A stretch of 24,016 nucleotides of DNA from positions 1-24,016 of the IMG/VR virus record IMGVR_UViG_3300042868_013043; one strand, given 5' to 3'. This DNA comes from a virus. The translations under genes were made by a program, and so were the position numbers. Each line of letters opens with the position of its first letter. Within the stretch, counting starts at the first letter, position 1. Positions 1 to 6,863 of the stretch are shown here, one piece after another. Under the pieces are notes generated by a model, which worked only from the letters and a program-made list of their open reading frames with translations, ran no database searches and was not told the DNA's origin.

Positions 1-414
1 ATTGAAAATTTAGTTATTGAAACTGTAGATGGTGATGAAACGGTTGAAGATGCTGGTCAAACAGTTACTCTACACGTTAAATTGGAAACAATAAATCGAA
101 TATTAGATACGATTAAAGATGGCGGGCTAGCTAAAGAATCAATCGGAGAGACAAAAGTAACTTTTACTAAATCTGTTGCTGCATCCACTCCTGAGCAAGT
201 TGCACAAGAAATAGAAGAGCCTATTGAAAATATGCCAAATGAATCAGCAAATAAAGAAATATTAAGCTTTAATCAATTTATAAATGAGAAAAAAGGTGAT
301 TGGGTTGCTGATATGTTTAATGAGATTACTTCATTCGGTTCAATAAAGAAGACTCCGACTAAAACAAAAAAAGTGGCAAAAAAGCCAGTACATAATAAGA
401 GGGCTAAAAAATGA
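1..414 (+). CDS. Partial protein with internal FINE-type capsid-targeting-like motif
   Basis: The reading frame is open from the first base, so the true start lies upstream; an apparent TTG start at 82 is not needed. At least 137 residues are visible. The body has low complexity, with an acidic middle and a strongly basic Lys-rich end (about the last 25 residues). Bases 259-288 encode ILSFNQFINE followed by K, matching the motif repeated across this window and resembling the T4 capsid-targeting sequence cut by the gp21 protease after (L/I)-x-E. The stop overlaps the next start (ATGA at 411), so the two genes are probably translationally coupled. No enzymatic domain is recognised. By inference it is a virion or prohead-associated protein. 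Confidence 0.75.
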   Translation: MENLVIETVDGDETVEDAGQTVTLHVKLETINRILDTIKDGGLAKESIGETKVTFTKSVAASTPEQVAQEIEEPIENMPNESANKEILSFNQFINEKKGDWVADMFNEITSFGSIKKTPTKTKKVAKKPVHNKRAKK

Positions 415-1577
415 TAGAAGTAGCTTCAAAAAACGCGATTATTTCAATTCCTAAAAAAGGTTTTGGTCAAACTATGGTGAGCGTTCTGGTATTTTATCCA
501 GGAATACCAATTAAAGGTAAAATAGGAAGGGATTATATGCCACTGTTAATACGAAAGGCCGTACCTGATTGGTTTGATAAGTATGTAATCGTTATTCCAA
601 ATACTCACACTACTGATTGGAATATGGTTGAGACAGATTATAAAAAAGCAATGTCTGAATCTGGATTAAAACAAAGTGATTTAAGTATAGGATGTTTTTC
701 TGGATCTGGAAACTCTAATTCATCAATTCAAATGAATTTAAATCGGATTAAAGTAAATAATTTATTTTTAATGGACCCCGTTTCAACTGGATCAATTGTA
801 AAAAATACTGGACTTTTAAAATCAAGAGGAACCTCAATATATTTAATGTATAACCCAAATAATTGGAAATCTAAATATCCAATGGTCGCCGCTGGTTTTT
901 CTAATCTTGAACAGGTGGCTGGAGAGAATTCAATAAATACAATGTCTAAAACGTATGACCATGATAAGATACCTGGAAAATTATTAATTGAATGGAAAAG
1001 AGATATTGAGTCGTCTTTAATAAAATACAAAGAAATGACTGTTTCAAATATGGTAAATACAACATATTACGGGGATAGTAAAATTAAAGAAAATAATGGA
1101 GTTAATATGAAAATTAATGAATGTTCATGTGGATGTGGAGGAAGTTCAAATAACTGTACTGCGTCAAATCAGTCAGATGTAAACTATATGTTTTTTGGAA
1201 ACCTTGAAACAATAAAAAGAAACATTGAAGAATTATTATCAATGGACCAAGAAAGAGTTGACTCAATCTTAAAGAACGGTCATGAATGGGCAGTTGACCA
1301 TATTGCATCTTCAATGGATGATATCCAAGAAGTATATAATTTTTTAAAGAATGGAATATCTACTTCTGATCATAGAAAAAAGAATCCTTTTGCGGAAAGG
1401 GATATTTTTATAAAGACGTTTGAGAGTTATGTAAATGAGGCTAAGAAAACTTCTAAAAAGAAAAAGGATCACGACGGTGACGAAGATTTTGCAGATGCTA
1501 AAGTTGCTCAATATACAGCCGGCAGTATGCATAAAGGCCAAGCCATTGCCAAATCTCGTAAATTTAATAAAAAATAA
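411..1577 (+). CDS. Two-domain protein: alpha/beta-hydrolase-like N-terminus, Cys cluster, helical domain, motif-bearing basic tail
   Basis: 388 residues. Residues 1-215 read like an alpha/beta fold: strand-like VSVLVFYP, then YVIVIPN, a Ser/Gly-rich elbow GCFSGSGNSNSS, a strand ending LFLMDPVS, and later DHDKIPG, which could supply a late His. It is not a perfect GxSxG, so hydrolase is only a suggestion. A cysteine cluster follows (C238, C240, C242, C249), then a helical domain around residues 255-317 containing HEWAVDHIASS. Residues 334-343 are IKTFESYVNE followed by A, the motif seen in many neighbours, and the protein ends in a Lys/Arg-rich tail. The start overlaps the preceding stop (ATGA). 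An in-frame ATG at 1107, just before the Cys cluster and behind GGAG at 1098-1101, could start a shorter product. A terminator follows at once. Confidence 0.8.
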   Translation: MIEVASKNAIISIPKKGFGQTMVSVLVFYPGIPIKGKIGRDYMPLLIRKAVPDWFDKYVIVIPNTHTTDWNMVETDYKKAMSESGLKQSDLSIGCFSGSGNSNSSIQMNLNRIKVNNLFLMDPVSTGSIVKNTGLLKSRGTSIYLMYNPNNWKSKYPMVAAGFSNLEQVAGENSINTMSKTYDHDKIPGKLLIEWKRDIESSLIKYKEMTVSNMVNTTYYGDSKIKENNGVNMKINECSCGCGGSSNNCTASNQSDVNYMFFGNLETIKRNIEELLSMDQERVDSILKNGHEWAVDHIASSMDDIQEVYNFLKNGISTSDHRKKNPFAERDIFIKTFESYVNEAKKTSKKKKDHDGDEDFADAKVAQYTAGSMHKGQAIAKSRKFNKK

Positions 1578-1607
1578 AAAAAGCGACTCTCTGAGTCGCT
1601 TTTTTTA
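1576..1607. terminator. Bidirectional Rho-independent terminator
   Basis: A perfect 9-bp stem (1581-1589 with 1593-1601) closes a 3-base loop. It is flanked by a run of seven A on the left and seven T on the right, so it can stop transcripts from the + gene ending at 1577 and from the - gene ending at 1605. It lies between convergent genes. Confidence 0.9.
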
Positions 1608-1883
1608 TATAAGATCAAATTTTGTGCCTAGTCTATTTTCTAATTCTTCTAGAGAATATTTTTTAAATGCACTAGACAATAATTGTAACTTCTCATTTTT
1701 AATATAAGTACCATCTGTACTTTTAAAAGTTACATATTCATTGACTGGAAAGCTAACATTTCGCATAGCAGTCTTTATTATTTCAAGGTCGTCCTTATCT
1801 GCATAGTTTTCTATAAAATCAACTACACTACCTACCTTAATTTCTACATCGACTTCTGTCCATTGTATAAACCTACCTCCCAT
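1605..1883 (-). CDS. Small hypothetical phage protein (92 aa)
   Basis: 92 residues from ATG at 1883, one base after the stop of the gene upstream (TGA at 1887-1885), so it is very likely in one operon with 1885-2277 and 2287-2490. The sequence mixes beta and helical character with conserved-looking stretches such as VGSVVDFIENYADKDDLE and a helical C-terminus (LSSAFKKYSLEELENRLG). There is no signal peptide or membrane segment. The family is not recognised. It ends in the right arm of the shared terminator region. Early or middle small genes of unknown role are common in T4-type genomes. Confidence 0.75.
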   Translation of the reverse strand: MGGRFIQWTEVDVEIKVGSVVDFIENYADKDDLEIIKTAMRNVSFPVNEYVTFKSTDGTYIKNEKLQLLSSAFKKYSLEELENRLGTKFDLI

Positions 1884-1884
1884 A

Positions 1885-2277
1885 TCATTTGCTTTTAAAA
1901 ATTTCTAATAATTTACTTAAATGAGCAGTTGTCGAATCAGTAAACTGCTTTATTTTCAATTGGTATGCAAAAATATCCTTATTTGGAGGAGCAATATGCA
2001 TACGATCAATAATTGTTTTTACTTGTATGCTATTCGGTTTAACATATTCCCAAAAAATGTTTTCATGAGTCGGTGTCGCAAATATCCATTTACCATCAAA
2101 ATAAGTTGAGATATGGATAATTACTTTATTAGTAACGTCTTCAATGGAGACGTCAATTGAGGATCTATTTGTCCCACGATAATCAAAGCTTCTCTTAAAA
2201 AATAAGAACATTCCATCCTTTAATTCTATTGAATCCTCATAATACGAGTCTAATAACTCTTCGATTTTAGTCGCCAT
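1885..2277 (-). CDS. Hypothetical protein (130 aa)
   Basis: 130 residues from ATG at 2277. The leader CAATAAAAAATAAAT has no Shine-Dalgarno. The N-terminal part looks like a beta sheet (strands around GMFLFFKRSF, SIDVSIEDV, KVIIHISTYF, KWIFATP). The C-terminal third is helical (KQFTDSTTAHLSKLLEIF). No catalytic motif, signal or membrane segment is visible and the family is not recognised. It sits in the middle of a three-gene minus-strand operon (2490 to 1605) with gaps of only 9 and 1 bases. Length and complexity support a real gene; overlapping ORFs on the other strand are shadows. Confidence 0.75.
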   Translation of the reverse strand: MATKIEELLDSYYEDSIELKDGMFLFFKRSFDYRGTNRSSIDVSIEDVTNKVIIHISTYFDGKWIFATPTHENIFWEYVKPNSIQVKTIIDRMHIAPPNKDIFAYQLKIKQFTDSTTAHLSKLLEIFKSK

Positions 2278-2286
2278 ATTTATTTT

Positions 2287-2490
2287 TTATTGATTACGTT
2301 TCCACTTAAGCTCACTGCCTACCCATATTTCTATGACACGATTGTCTTTTTTCATTTTTGCTGAATATGCATCAACGTTTTTAACTTTATCATAGGAATA
2401 TTTTTTACCGTTTTCCATTACGACTGTTACAATAACTCCGCCTGGTTCAAGACTAAGTTCATTTTTTCTAAATGCGTCATTTACTAACAT
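2287..2490 (-). CDS. Small hypothetical protein (67 aa)
   Basis: 67 residues from ATG at 2490, the first gene of a three-gene minus-strand operon. It is a compact, lysine-rich beta-type sequence (GGVIVTVVMENGKKYSYDKV then VIEIWVGSELKWKR), perhaps an SH3-like or small binding fold, but no family is recognised. The 78-base gap to the divergent gene at 2569 must hold its promoter; no clear (G/A)ATAAATAA element faces it, so it may belong to a different expression class from the + genes. The leader is A/T-rich with no ribosome-binding site. Confidence 0.65.
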   Translation of the reverse strand: MLVNDAFRKNELSLEPGGVIVTVVMENGKKYSYDKVKNVDAYSAKMKKDNRVIEIWVGSELKWKRNQ

Positions 2491-2541
2491 AATTGATTGA
2501 TTATTTTTTAAGGTTACTAGTCTAAACGAACTTGCTGTTAA

Positions 2542-2550
2542 GATAAATAA
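2542..2550 (+). promoter_or_regulatory. Candidate late promoter, GATAAATAA
   Basis: GATAAATAA lies 18 bases before the ATG at 2569, in a divergent intergenic gap. It resembles the T4 late -10 element TATAAATA and recurs at a similar distance before seven other genes in this window. Function is inferred from recurrence only. Confidence 0.55.
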
Positions 2551-2568
2551 CTAAAATAATAATACACA

Positions 2569-3249
2569 ATGCCAGGTAGAGTTTTAAATTTTTTAGAGTT
2601 TTCTGATAAATATTCAGGAGGCGAAGGCAATGAATTTAGTTTAGATGATATGAAGAATGCTTCTTCTAATTTTGAAGAAGGATTTGATGATGAAACATAT
2701 GACCTTCCAGAAATAGGAGCAAATAGACCAGTATCTGGTAGTGACATGGGAATGGCTACACCGGCTTCGCCAGGAGAAGAAGGTGCTCCTGATTTTTCAA
2801 CAGATTTATCACAAGGAATGAGTGCACCATCTGATGAGGAACCGATTGAAGGTGAAGAATCAATAGAAGATGAAGATGCTGCAACACAAGCAGTTTCAGA
2901 CTCAGGTGATGATGAGGACGAAGATGAAGAAGACGAATCAATTGAAGGAGAAGAAGAGGAAACTGATGATGAGGAAGAACTAGAAGAAGGTAATCCAGAA
3001 TCTGGAGCAAATCCTAAGAAAAAAGTAGACGAATCGATCACTTTGGTTAAAGGATTTAGCCAATTCATTAATGAAAATTATTTTGATGATGAATATTCAG
3101 AAGAGTATCCAGAAGATGAATATCCTGAAGATGAATATTCTGAGGATGAATATGGAATGTACCCTAACGATGAAGAAGAAGTATGTGATTCTTGTGGAGA
3201 AGCACCTCTTTCGAATGAATATGGATATTCTTGCGGATGTAATATGTAA
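2569..3249 (+). CDS. Acidic, low-complexity protein with FINE motif, Tyr/Asp/Glu repeats and C-terminal Cys cluster
   Basis: 226 residues, very rich in Asp/Glu. Near the N-terminus is VLNFLEFSDK (residues 5-14), a loose version of the window's recurring motif. A full copy, VKGFSQFINE followed by N, is at residues 160-169. After it comes a tandem EDEY(P/S) repeat and then a CxxC...CGC tail (C206, C209, C222, C224) that could bind a metal. Cleavage after FINE would release the acidic N-terminal 169 residues from a C-terminal peptide. Strong acidity recalls T4 prohead-core proteins such as gp67, but homology is not claimed. A candidate late promoter lies just upstream. The long serine-rich ORF on the opposite strand is a composition artefact. 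Confidence 0.8.
   Translation: MPGRVLNFLEFSDKYSGGEGNEFSLDDMKNASSNFEEGFDDETYDLPEIGANRPVSGSDMGMATPASPGEEGAPDFSTDLSQGMSAPSDEEPIEGEESIEDEDAATQAVSDSGDDEDEDEEDESIEGEEEETDDEEELEEGNPESGANPKKKVDESITLVKGFSQFINENYFDDEYSEEYPEDEYPEDEYSEDEYGMYPNDEEEVCDSCGEAPLSNEYGYSCGCNM
3088..3153 (+). repeat. Tandem coding repeat (GA[AG]GATGAATAT, 12-15 bp units)
   Basis: Imperfect units of 12-15 bases built on GAAGATGAATATYCT, encoding EDEYP / EDEYS / EDEYG after a first DEYSEEYP. The reading frame is kept. This kind of repeat can vary in copy number between relatives. Confidence 0.7.
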
Positions 3250-3266
3250 AAAAAATAATTACTGCC

Positions 3267-3872
3267 TTGGAATCAATTTCGCCAATATTAATTGCTTTTA
3301 TCACAGGAGTATTTGGACCAATCTTAATTATTGTTATTAAAAATAAATTAGAAAAGTCTAAGCCTGCACCTGATATGTTAGCTGATGCACTTAGAATAGG
3401 AGAAAGAGTGACATCAAAAATTGATCAAATTAGAGAAGAGTTTAAAGCTGATCGAGTATGGATTACACAATTTCATAATGGAGGACATTTCTATCCTACT
3501 GGAAAATCAATTGCTAAATTTAGCGTAATTTATGAAACAGTCTCATTAAATACAAGTTCAATTCAATCCAATTTTCAAAATATACCTGTTAATTTATTTG
3601 CAAAATCAATGAATCAATTACTTGAAAAAGATTTAATTATTATTCCTGATTTTACGGATGATTCAGTTGCAACATATGGATTAAAATATATTGCAGAAGA
3701 CACTAAATGTCGATCAGGGTATTTATTTGCTATAAAAACGATTGATGATAAGTTTATTGGAGTTCTAGGATTAGACTATACAAAAAGAAAAACCAAATTA
3801 GATCAGGAAGATATAAATCATATTACTAATCATGCAGCAGCATTAGGTGGGGTTTTAATAAGTACTCACTAA
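3267..3872 (+). CDS. Membrane-anchored GAF-like domain protein
   Basis: 201 residues if started at TTG 3267; the frame upstream contains ATT at 3258 and then a stop at 3240, and no ATG precedes the hydrophobic segment, so a non-ATG start is forced. Residues 4-25 form a strongly hydrophobic helix (SPILIAFITGVFGPILIIVI) followed by KNKLEKSK, typical of an N-terminal membrane anchor with its body in the cytoplasm. The body (about 40-200) resembles GAF domains: VWITQFHNGGHF, a central variable loop, SGYLFAIKTIDDKFIGVLGLDY, then a helix ending in GGVL. GAF domains bind small ligands or mediate dimerisation; no output domain is attached. It follows the acidic protein by 17 bases. Confidence 0.7.
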   Translation: MESISPILIAFITGVFGPILIIVIKNKLEKSKPAPDMLADALRIGERVTSKIDQIREEFKADRVWITQFHNGGHFYPTGKSIAKFSVIYETVSLNTSSIQSNFQNIPVNLFAKSMNQLLEKDLIIIPDFTDDSVATYGLKYIAEDTKCRSGYLFAIKTIDDKFIGVLGLDYTKRKTKLDQEDINHITNHAAALGGVLISTH

Positions 3873-3883
3873 TTATAATAGTA

Positions 3884-4132
3884 TTAATCATCGTCTTCTA
3901 AGTCATCGTCTTCATGAAATGAGAGTCTAGGATCAATCGAGTCGTACTCCCAGTTAAGCAAGACATCATCTAGCTCATCATCAATCATAATTAACATTTG
4001 ATAATAAGATGAGCTAGTAGAACCTTTTTGAAGGGAAACGGATTCTTTAATTACTTCTAATTTTTTAAGTATTGATTGCCTAAGTTCTTCTTCAAGAGCA
4101 ATAGATGTTGCCTTTATTTCTTTTTCTTTCAT
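3884..4132 (-). CDS. Small acidic hypothetical protein (82 aa)
   Basis: 82 residues from ATG at 4132, convergent with the GAF-like gene. The first half is a charged amphipathic helix (EEELRQSILKKLEVIKESV). The second half is acidic and ends HEDDDLEDDD. No motif or family is recognised. Its leader (minus strand: AAGATATAAAAAAC before ATG) is A/T-rich without a Shine-Dalgarno. It stands alone, between two + strand blocks, and shares a divergent promoter region with the gene at 4201. The acidic tail is of the kind seen in DNA mimics and in small modulators, but nothing here proves either. Confidence 0.65.
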   Translation of the reverse strand: MKEKEIKATSIALEEELRQSILKKLEVIKESVSLQKGSTSSSYYQMLIMIDDELDDVLLNWEYDSIDPRLSFHEDDDLEDDD

Positions 4133-4167
4133 GTTTTTTATATCTTAAAACGTATGCTCGGTTTCAG

Positions 4168-4176
4168 GATAAATAA
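4168..4176 (+). promoter_or_regulatory. Candidate late promoter, GATAAATAA
   Basis: GATAAATAA 24 bases before the ATG at 4201, in the divergent gap 4133-4200. Same element as at 2542, 4902, 13150, 17527(-) and 23020. It would drive the block of motif-bearing small genes starting at 4201. Confidence 0.5.
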
Positions 4177-4200
4177 TACTATAAAAATAAATTAAAGAAA

Positions 4201-4638
4201 ATGCAAAAGACTTCTATTAAAAGATTATATGAAGCGGATGATATTCAACAGCCTGCTCCTTTAATGCAAGCACCAGTTGTTCAACAACCGCCACAAGCAA
4301 TGCCAACTGAGGCGCCGATTGCTGAGATTCCAAGCTTTGATCAATTTCAAAACCAAGAACAACCACAAGCGGCATTGCCTCAACCTGATGTTATGTCACT
4401 ATCTGTTCAAGAATTAATGGATCGATGTCAACAAGTAAACCCACTTATTTGCATGGGACTTCAACAGTTCATTGATGCAAATAAAGATCAAATATTATCA
4501 ATTCCATCTGGAGCAGAGAATCAAGAAGTATCTGATGAACCTGGAGAAGAAGATATTAATTTTTCAAAACAAATGGAACCACAAGCTCCTGAATTTTCAC
4601 TAGATAATCAAGAAGGTTTAGAATTTCCACAAGAATAA
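4201..4638 (+). CDS. Gln/Pro-rich protein with N-terminal RLYE motif
   Basis: 145 residues, rich in Gln, Pro and Ala, probably largely disordered. The N-terminus SIKRLYE (residues 5-11) followed by A matches the L-x-E pattern cut by T4-type gp21 prohead protease. A degenerate copy of the second motif, IPSFDQFQNQ, sits at residues 43-52 but lacks the final Glu. A more ordered stretch with two Cys (about residues 70-95: ELMDRCQQVNPLICMGLQQF) may be the folded core. The stop overlaps the next ATG (TAATG at 4636-4640), implying coupled translation. By inference it is a virion-packaged or prohead-core protein; no family is recognised. Confidence 0.75.
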   Translation: MQKTSIKRLYEADDIQQPAPLMQAPVVQQPPQAMPTEAPIAEIPSFDQFQNQEQPQAALPQPDVMSLSVQELMDRCQQVNPLICMGLQQFIDANKDQILSIPSGAENQEVSDEPGEEDINFSKQMEPQAPEFSLDNQEGLEFPQE

Positions 4639-4910
4639 TGAAACTAAAAAGATTATATGAGAGCATTGGGGAAACTTCTATTGAGTTAGATAATACTGAG
4701 AGGCTCCTTCAACCCGACGTTAAACGAGCAAATGCAATGTCGTTTTATGGAGGATCTGCTGGAACTGTGCCTGCTCATTGGAGTAATTCAACATTTCTTA
4801 GTGGAGGAAAATTAACTAGTACATTTGGAGCAAACCCAACAAATAAAAAGTTTAGGATCATGTCTTATCAAGAATTTATAGATGCCTCAAATAAATCTGG
4901 AGATAAATAA
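4638..4910 (+). CDS. Small protein with RLYE N-terminus and C-terminal FIDA motif
   Basis: 90 residues. It begins MKLKRLYES, nearly identical to the start of the preceding protein, and ends with IMSYQEFIDA (residues 74-83), a variant of the window-wide motif and very close to T4 MKTYQEFIAE in its core YQEFI. The middle is Gly/Ser/Thr-rich. The start is fixed by TAATG overlap with the gene upstream. The last codons (GGA GAT AAA TAA) themselves form the GATAAATAA element that may drive the next gene. The role is unknown; a virion-associated protein is the likely reading. Confidence 0.7.
   Translation: MKLKRLYESIGETSIELDNTERLLQPDVKRANAMSFYGGSAGTVPAHWSNSTFLSGGKLTSTFGANPTNKKFRIMSYQEFIDASNKSGDK
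4902..4910 (+). promoter_or_regulatory. Candidate late promoter, GATAAATAA, overlapping a stop codon
   Basis: GATAAATAA made of the last codons and stop of the gene ending at 4910, 15 bases before ATG 4926. Because Gly-Asp-Lys-stop produces this string by itself, chance is possible; the spacing fits the other sites. Confidence 0.4.
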
Positions 4911-4925
4911 AAAAAAGAATAATTG

Positions 4926-5285
4926 ATGTCGTACGTTAAAAGTTTTAAGAGCTTTCAAAATGCTGAAAAGAAAGCAGCTGACGAAGTAAAGGCTGGGGCA
5001 AATCCTACTGTTGCTGAACAGGCAACTGCTACTCAACCAGCAACTCAACAAAATACTCAGAATCAGACGACTCAGCCAGCTCCAACTCAACCAGTAGTTG
5101 AGGCAGACCCTGAAGTACAGGCTGCTCGAAAAGCATTAGCTGACGCATCAGCTACTCGTGATAGAGTAGTCGCAGCTAAAAAGACTGAACTTGAAAGATT
5201 AATAGCTGATCAGGATGCAATAGTAAACCGATCAAATGTTAGTTTAAATACTGCTCTACAAAAAGCGGCTGCCCCTAAACCTTAA
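4926..5285 (+). CDS. Small Ala/Gln/Thr-rich protein with N-terminal targeting-like motif
   Basis: 119 residues from ATG at 4926, preferred over the TTG three bases earlier. The N-terminus VKSFKSFQNA followed by E (residues 4-13) has the spacing of the recurring motif but without the last Glu in place. The middle is a disordered Thr/Gln/Pro/Ala tract (TATQPATQQNTQNQTTQPAP). The C-terminal half is a charged amphipathic helix (AARKALADASATRDRVVAAKK), likely coiled coil. The stop TAA overlaps the next ATG (TAATG at 5283-5287). It is probably a head-associated or core protein, by position and motif only. Confidence 0.7.
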   Translation: MSYVKSFKSFQNAEKKAADEVKAGANPTVAEQATATQPATQQNTQNQTTQPAPTQPVVEADPEVQAARKALADASATRDRVVAAKKTELERLIADQDAIVNRSNVSLNTALQKAAAPKP

Positions 5286-5728
5286 TGGAACGAAATATAA
5301 AAACATATCAACAATTCATCAATGAATCAACTAAGGAAGTTGTATACCCTACTAATTTTACGGGTATGGTGCAAAGCGCACTTGGCGGACTATATACTTC
5401 GGTTATTGCAATAGCTAGAGAATTAGCAAACGAAAAAGCAGCTAGGAACCCCAGTAGATATAGCGGCGAGATACAAGAAGTTGACATAACTCGAGCAATG
5501 AATATGATTTTTCATAGTGATTGGAAAAAGAAAATGAAATCTCAAGCATTAGATCAAGTAATGAGACCATCTATCGAAAGAGCAGGAAAACAGGATGCCG
5601 TTGTTGCTAAAAAGAATCAACGTGCTATGGGAAGAATGATGGGAGATAAAGAGTTCAATGTAAATATCGATAAATCTAGTGTACGTTTTAGTGATAAAAA
5701 AGGAGGAGGAACTGGTTCAAATCAATAA
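5285..5728 (+). CDS. Virion-associated candidate with canonical capsid-targeting-like N-terminus
   Basis: 147 residues. The N-terminus IKTYQQFINE followed by S (residues 5-14) is the closest match in the window to the T4 internal-protein targeting sequence MKTYQEFIAE, where gp21 protease cuts after the Glu. The rest is helical and basic, with a hydrophobic helix around residues 28-50 (MVQSALGGLYTSVIAIAREL) and a Lys/Gly-rich end, reminiscent in charge of injected DNA-binding internal proteins. The start is fixed by a TAATG overlap. It is the last of four small motif-bearing genes before two probable structural genes. Confidence 0.75.
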   Translation: MERNIKTYQQFINESTKEVVYPTNFTGMVQSALGGLYTSVIAIARELANEKAARNPSRYSGEIQEVDITRAMNMIFHSDWKKKMKSQALDQVMRPSIERAGKQDAVVAKKNQRAMGRMMGDKEFNVNIDKSSVRFSDKKGGGTGSNQ

Positions 5729-5735
5729 TTAGAAT

Positions 5736-6470
5736 ATGACAGAAGTAGAATTAATACAGGATATAAATGATGAGATTACTTTTTCAGGAGCTTTACCATA
5801 TGCTCTTCCTGAAAAAGAGATTAAACGTATTATATTAAACGATTGTAAATTCTTTTGGGATAACTGGAAGTATGCTGTTGAGAGTAGATATTTGTTATTG
5901 CCTCAAGAGCTGTTTACTAATTCTACGTTTACAAAGTTTAGACAGATTCAATTACCCGATTGTGTACAATTCGTAGTTGATTTCAAAGAAGCTAAAGGAG
6001 GTTCTATATTTGCAACGCTTGACCGAGATTTTGCTGAACAAAAGTTTATCGGTTCTGAAATATTTTTAACTCCTTTCTTGGGAGAAAGTATTATGTATAG
6101 AACAGTAATGTTTTCTTTCCTAGATCTTACTAAATCTATGATGATTGACAGTATTGCATACGATTATAACAAGAATACTAAATTATTGGGAGTCTTGGGA
6201 AGAACTCCTAAGACAGCAGCAGTATTACGAGTATTTAAAAAGATTGAACCTGAAAAGTTATATGAGGATGAATTATTTCAAAGATATGTAAGGGCTCATG
6301 CAAAAGTAAGACTCGCTCATATGTTACAAACATTTGATTACACTCTACCCGGAGGAGTAAAGGTTAACTATCAAAACGTAGTTGCCGCTGCTGAAAAGGA
6401 AATGGAAGACGTTAAGACCATGATGAAAGGTGAAAATACCACAGATTGGATGTTCTTAGCTCATTATTAA
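5736..6470 (+). CDS. Probable virion structural protein (neck/connector or tail), 244 aa
   Basis: 244 residues, well-folded composition. The N-terminal region is helical (TEVELIQDINDEITFSG...LPEKEIKRIILNDCKFFWDNW) and a mixed alpha/beta body follows. The C-terminal helices carry LYEDELFQRYVRAHAKVRLAHML and LPGGVKVNYQNVVAAAEKEMEDV, a pattern I associate with large-phage virion proteins of neck or connector type, but I cannot assign a T4 gene number. It lies 7 bases after the motif-bearing block and 15 bases before the gp25-like gene, supporting a late structural operon. No membrane segment or signal. It lacks the FINE or RLYE peptides, unlike the genes before it. Confidence 0.75.
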   Translation: MTEVELIQDINDEITFSGALPYALPEKEIKRIILNDCKFFWDNWKYAVESRYLLLPQELFTNSTFTKFRQIQLPDCVQFVVDFKEAKGGSIFATLDRDFAEQKFIGSEIFLTPFLGESIMYRTVMFSFLDLTKSMMIDSIAYDYNKNTKLLGVLGRTPKTAAVLRVFKKIEPEKLYEDELFQRYVRAHAKVRLAHMLQTFDYTLPGGVKVNYQNVVAAAEKEMEDVKTMMKGENTTDWMFLAHY

Positions 6471-6485
6471 TTTAATCTTATTATT

Positions 6486-6863
6486 ATGGCAAGCCTTAGA
6501 GATTTTTACACTAGACCACCAGAAGATCCTAAATATTTGGATGACATGGTAGAACTATCCAATGATATAGAAGAAGCTATTCAACAGGTAAAGATGACAC
6601 TATTTACTAAAAAAGGAGAAGTATTAGGTGAACCTGATTTTGGATTAGATTTAGATTCATATTTATTTGAATATGATGTTGATCCATTTGCATTAAGTTC
6701 AGAAGCAATGCTTCAAGTAAACAAGTATGTCTCTGAATCTAAAAAGAGACAGATAACTGTCGCTCCATCAGTTTACCCAGATGATAAATCAAATAGAGAC
6801 ATACTTGTTCTTTTAGTTGATATACCTGAAGCAAATGGTCAATTTGCGTTATTCTACGATTAA
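6486..6863 (+). CDS. 25: Baseplate wedge subunit, gp25-like
   Basis: 125 residues, close to T4 gp25 (132). The diagnostic stretch is at residues 39-63: LFTKKGEVLGEPDFGLDLDSYLFE, as in the GPW/gp25 family, preceded by a helix (ELSNDIEEAIQQVKM). gp25-like proteins form the conserved wedge core of contractile-tail baseplates, joining the sheath-initiation region, and are shared with type VI secretion TssE. It is the last gene of the + block and its stop overlaps by four bases the stop of the convergent gene at 6860. The leader has no Shine-Dalgarno. This gene is the clearest sign that the phage has a contractile tail. Confidence 0.88.
   Translation: MASLRDFYTRPPEDPKYLDDMVELSNDIEEAIQQVKMTLFTKKGEVLGEPDFGLDLDSYLFEYDVDPFALSSEAMLQVNKYVSESKKRQITVAPSVYPDDKSNRDILVLLVDIPEANGQFALFYD

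Noticed and set aside
2538-3068. 176-aa serine-rich ORF on the minus strand
   Set aside because: It is the antisense of GAA/GAT-rich codons of the acidic gene 2569-3249; the Ser runs only mirror Asp/Glu codons.
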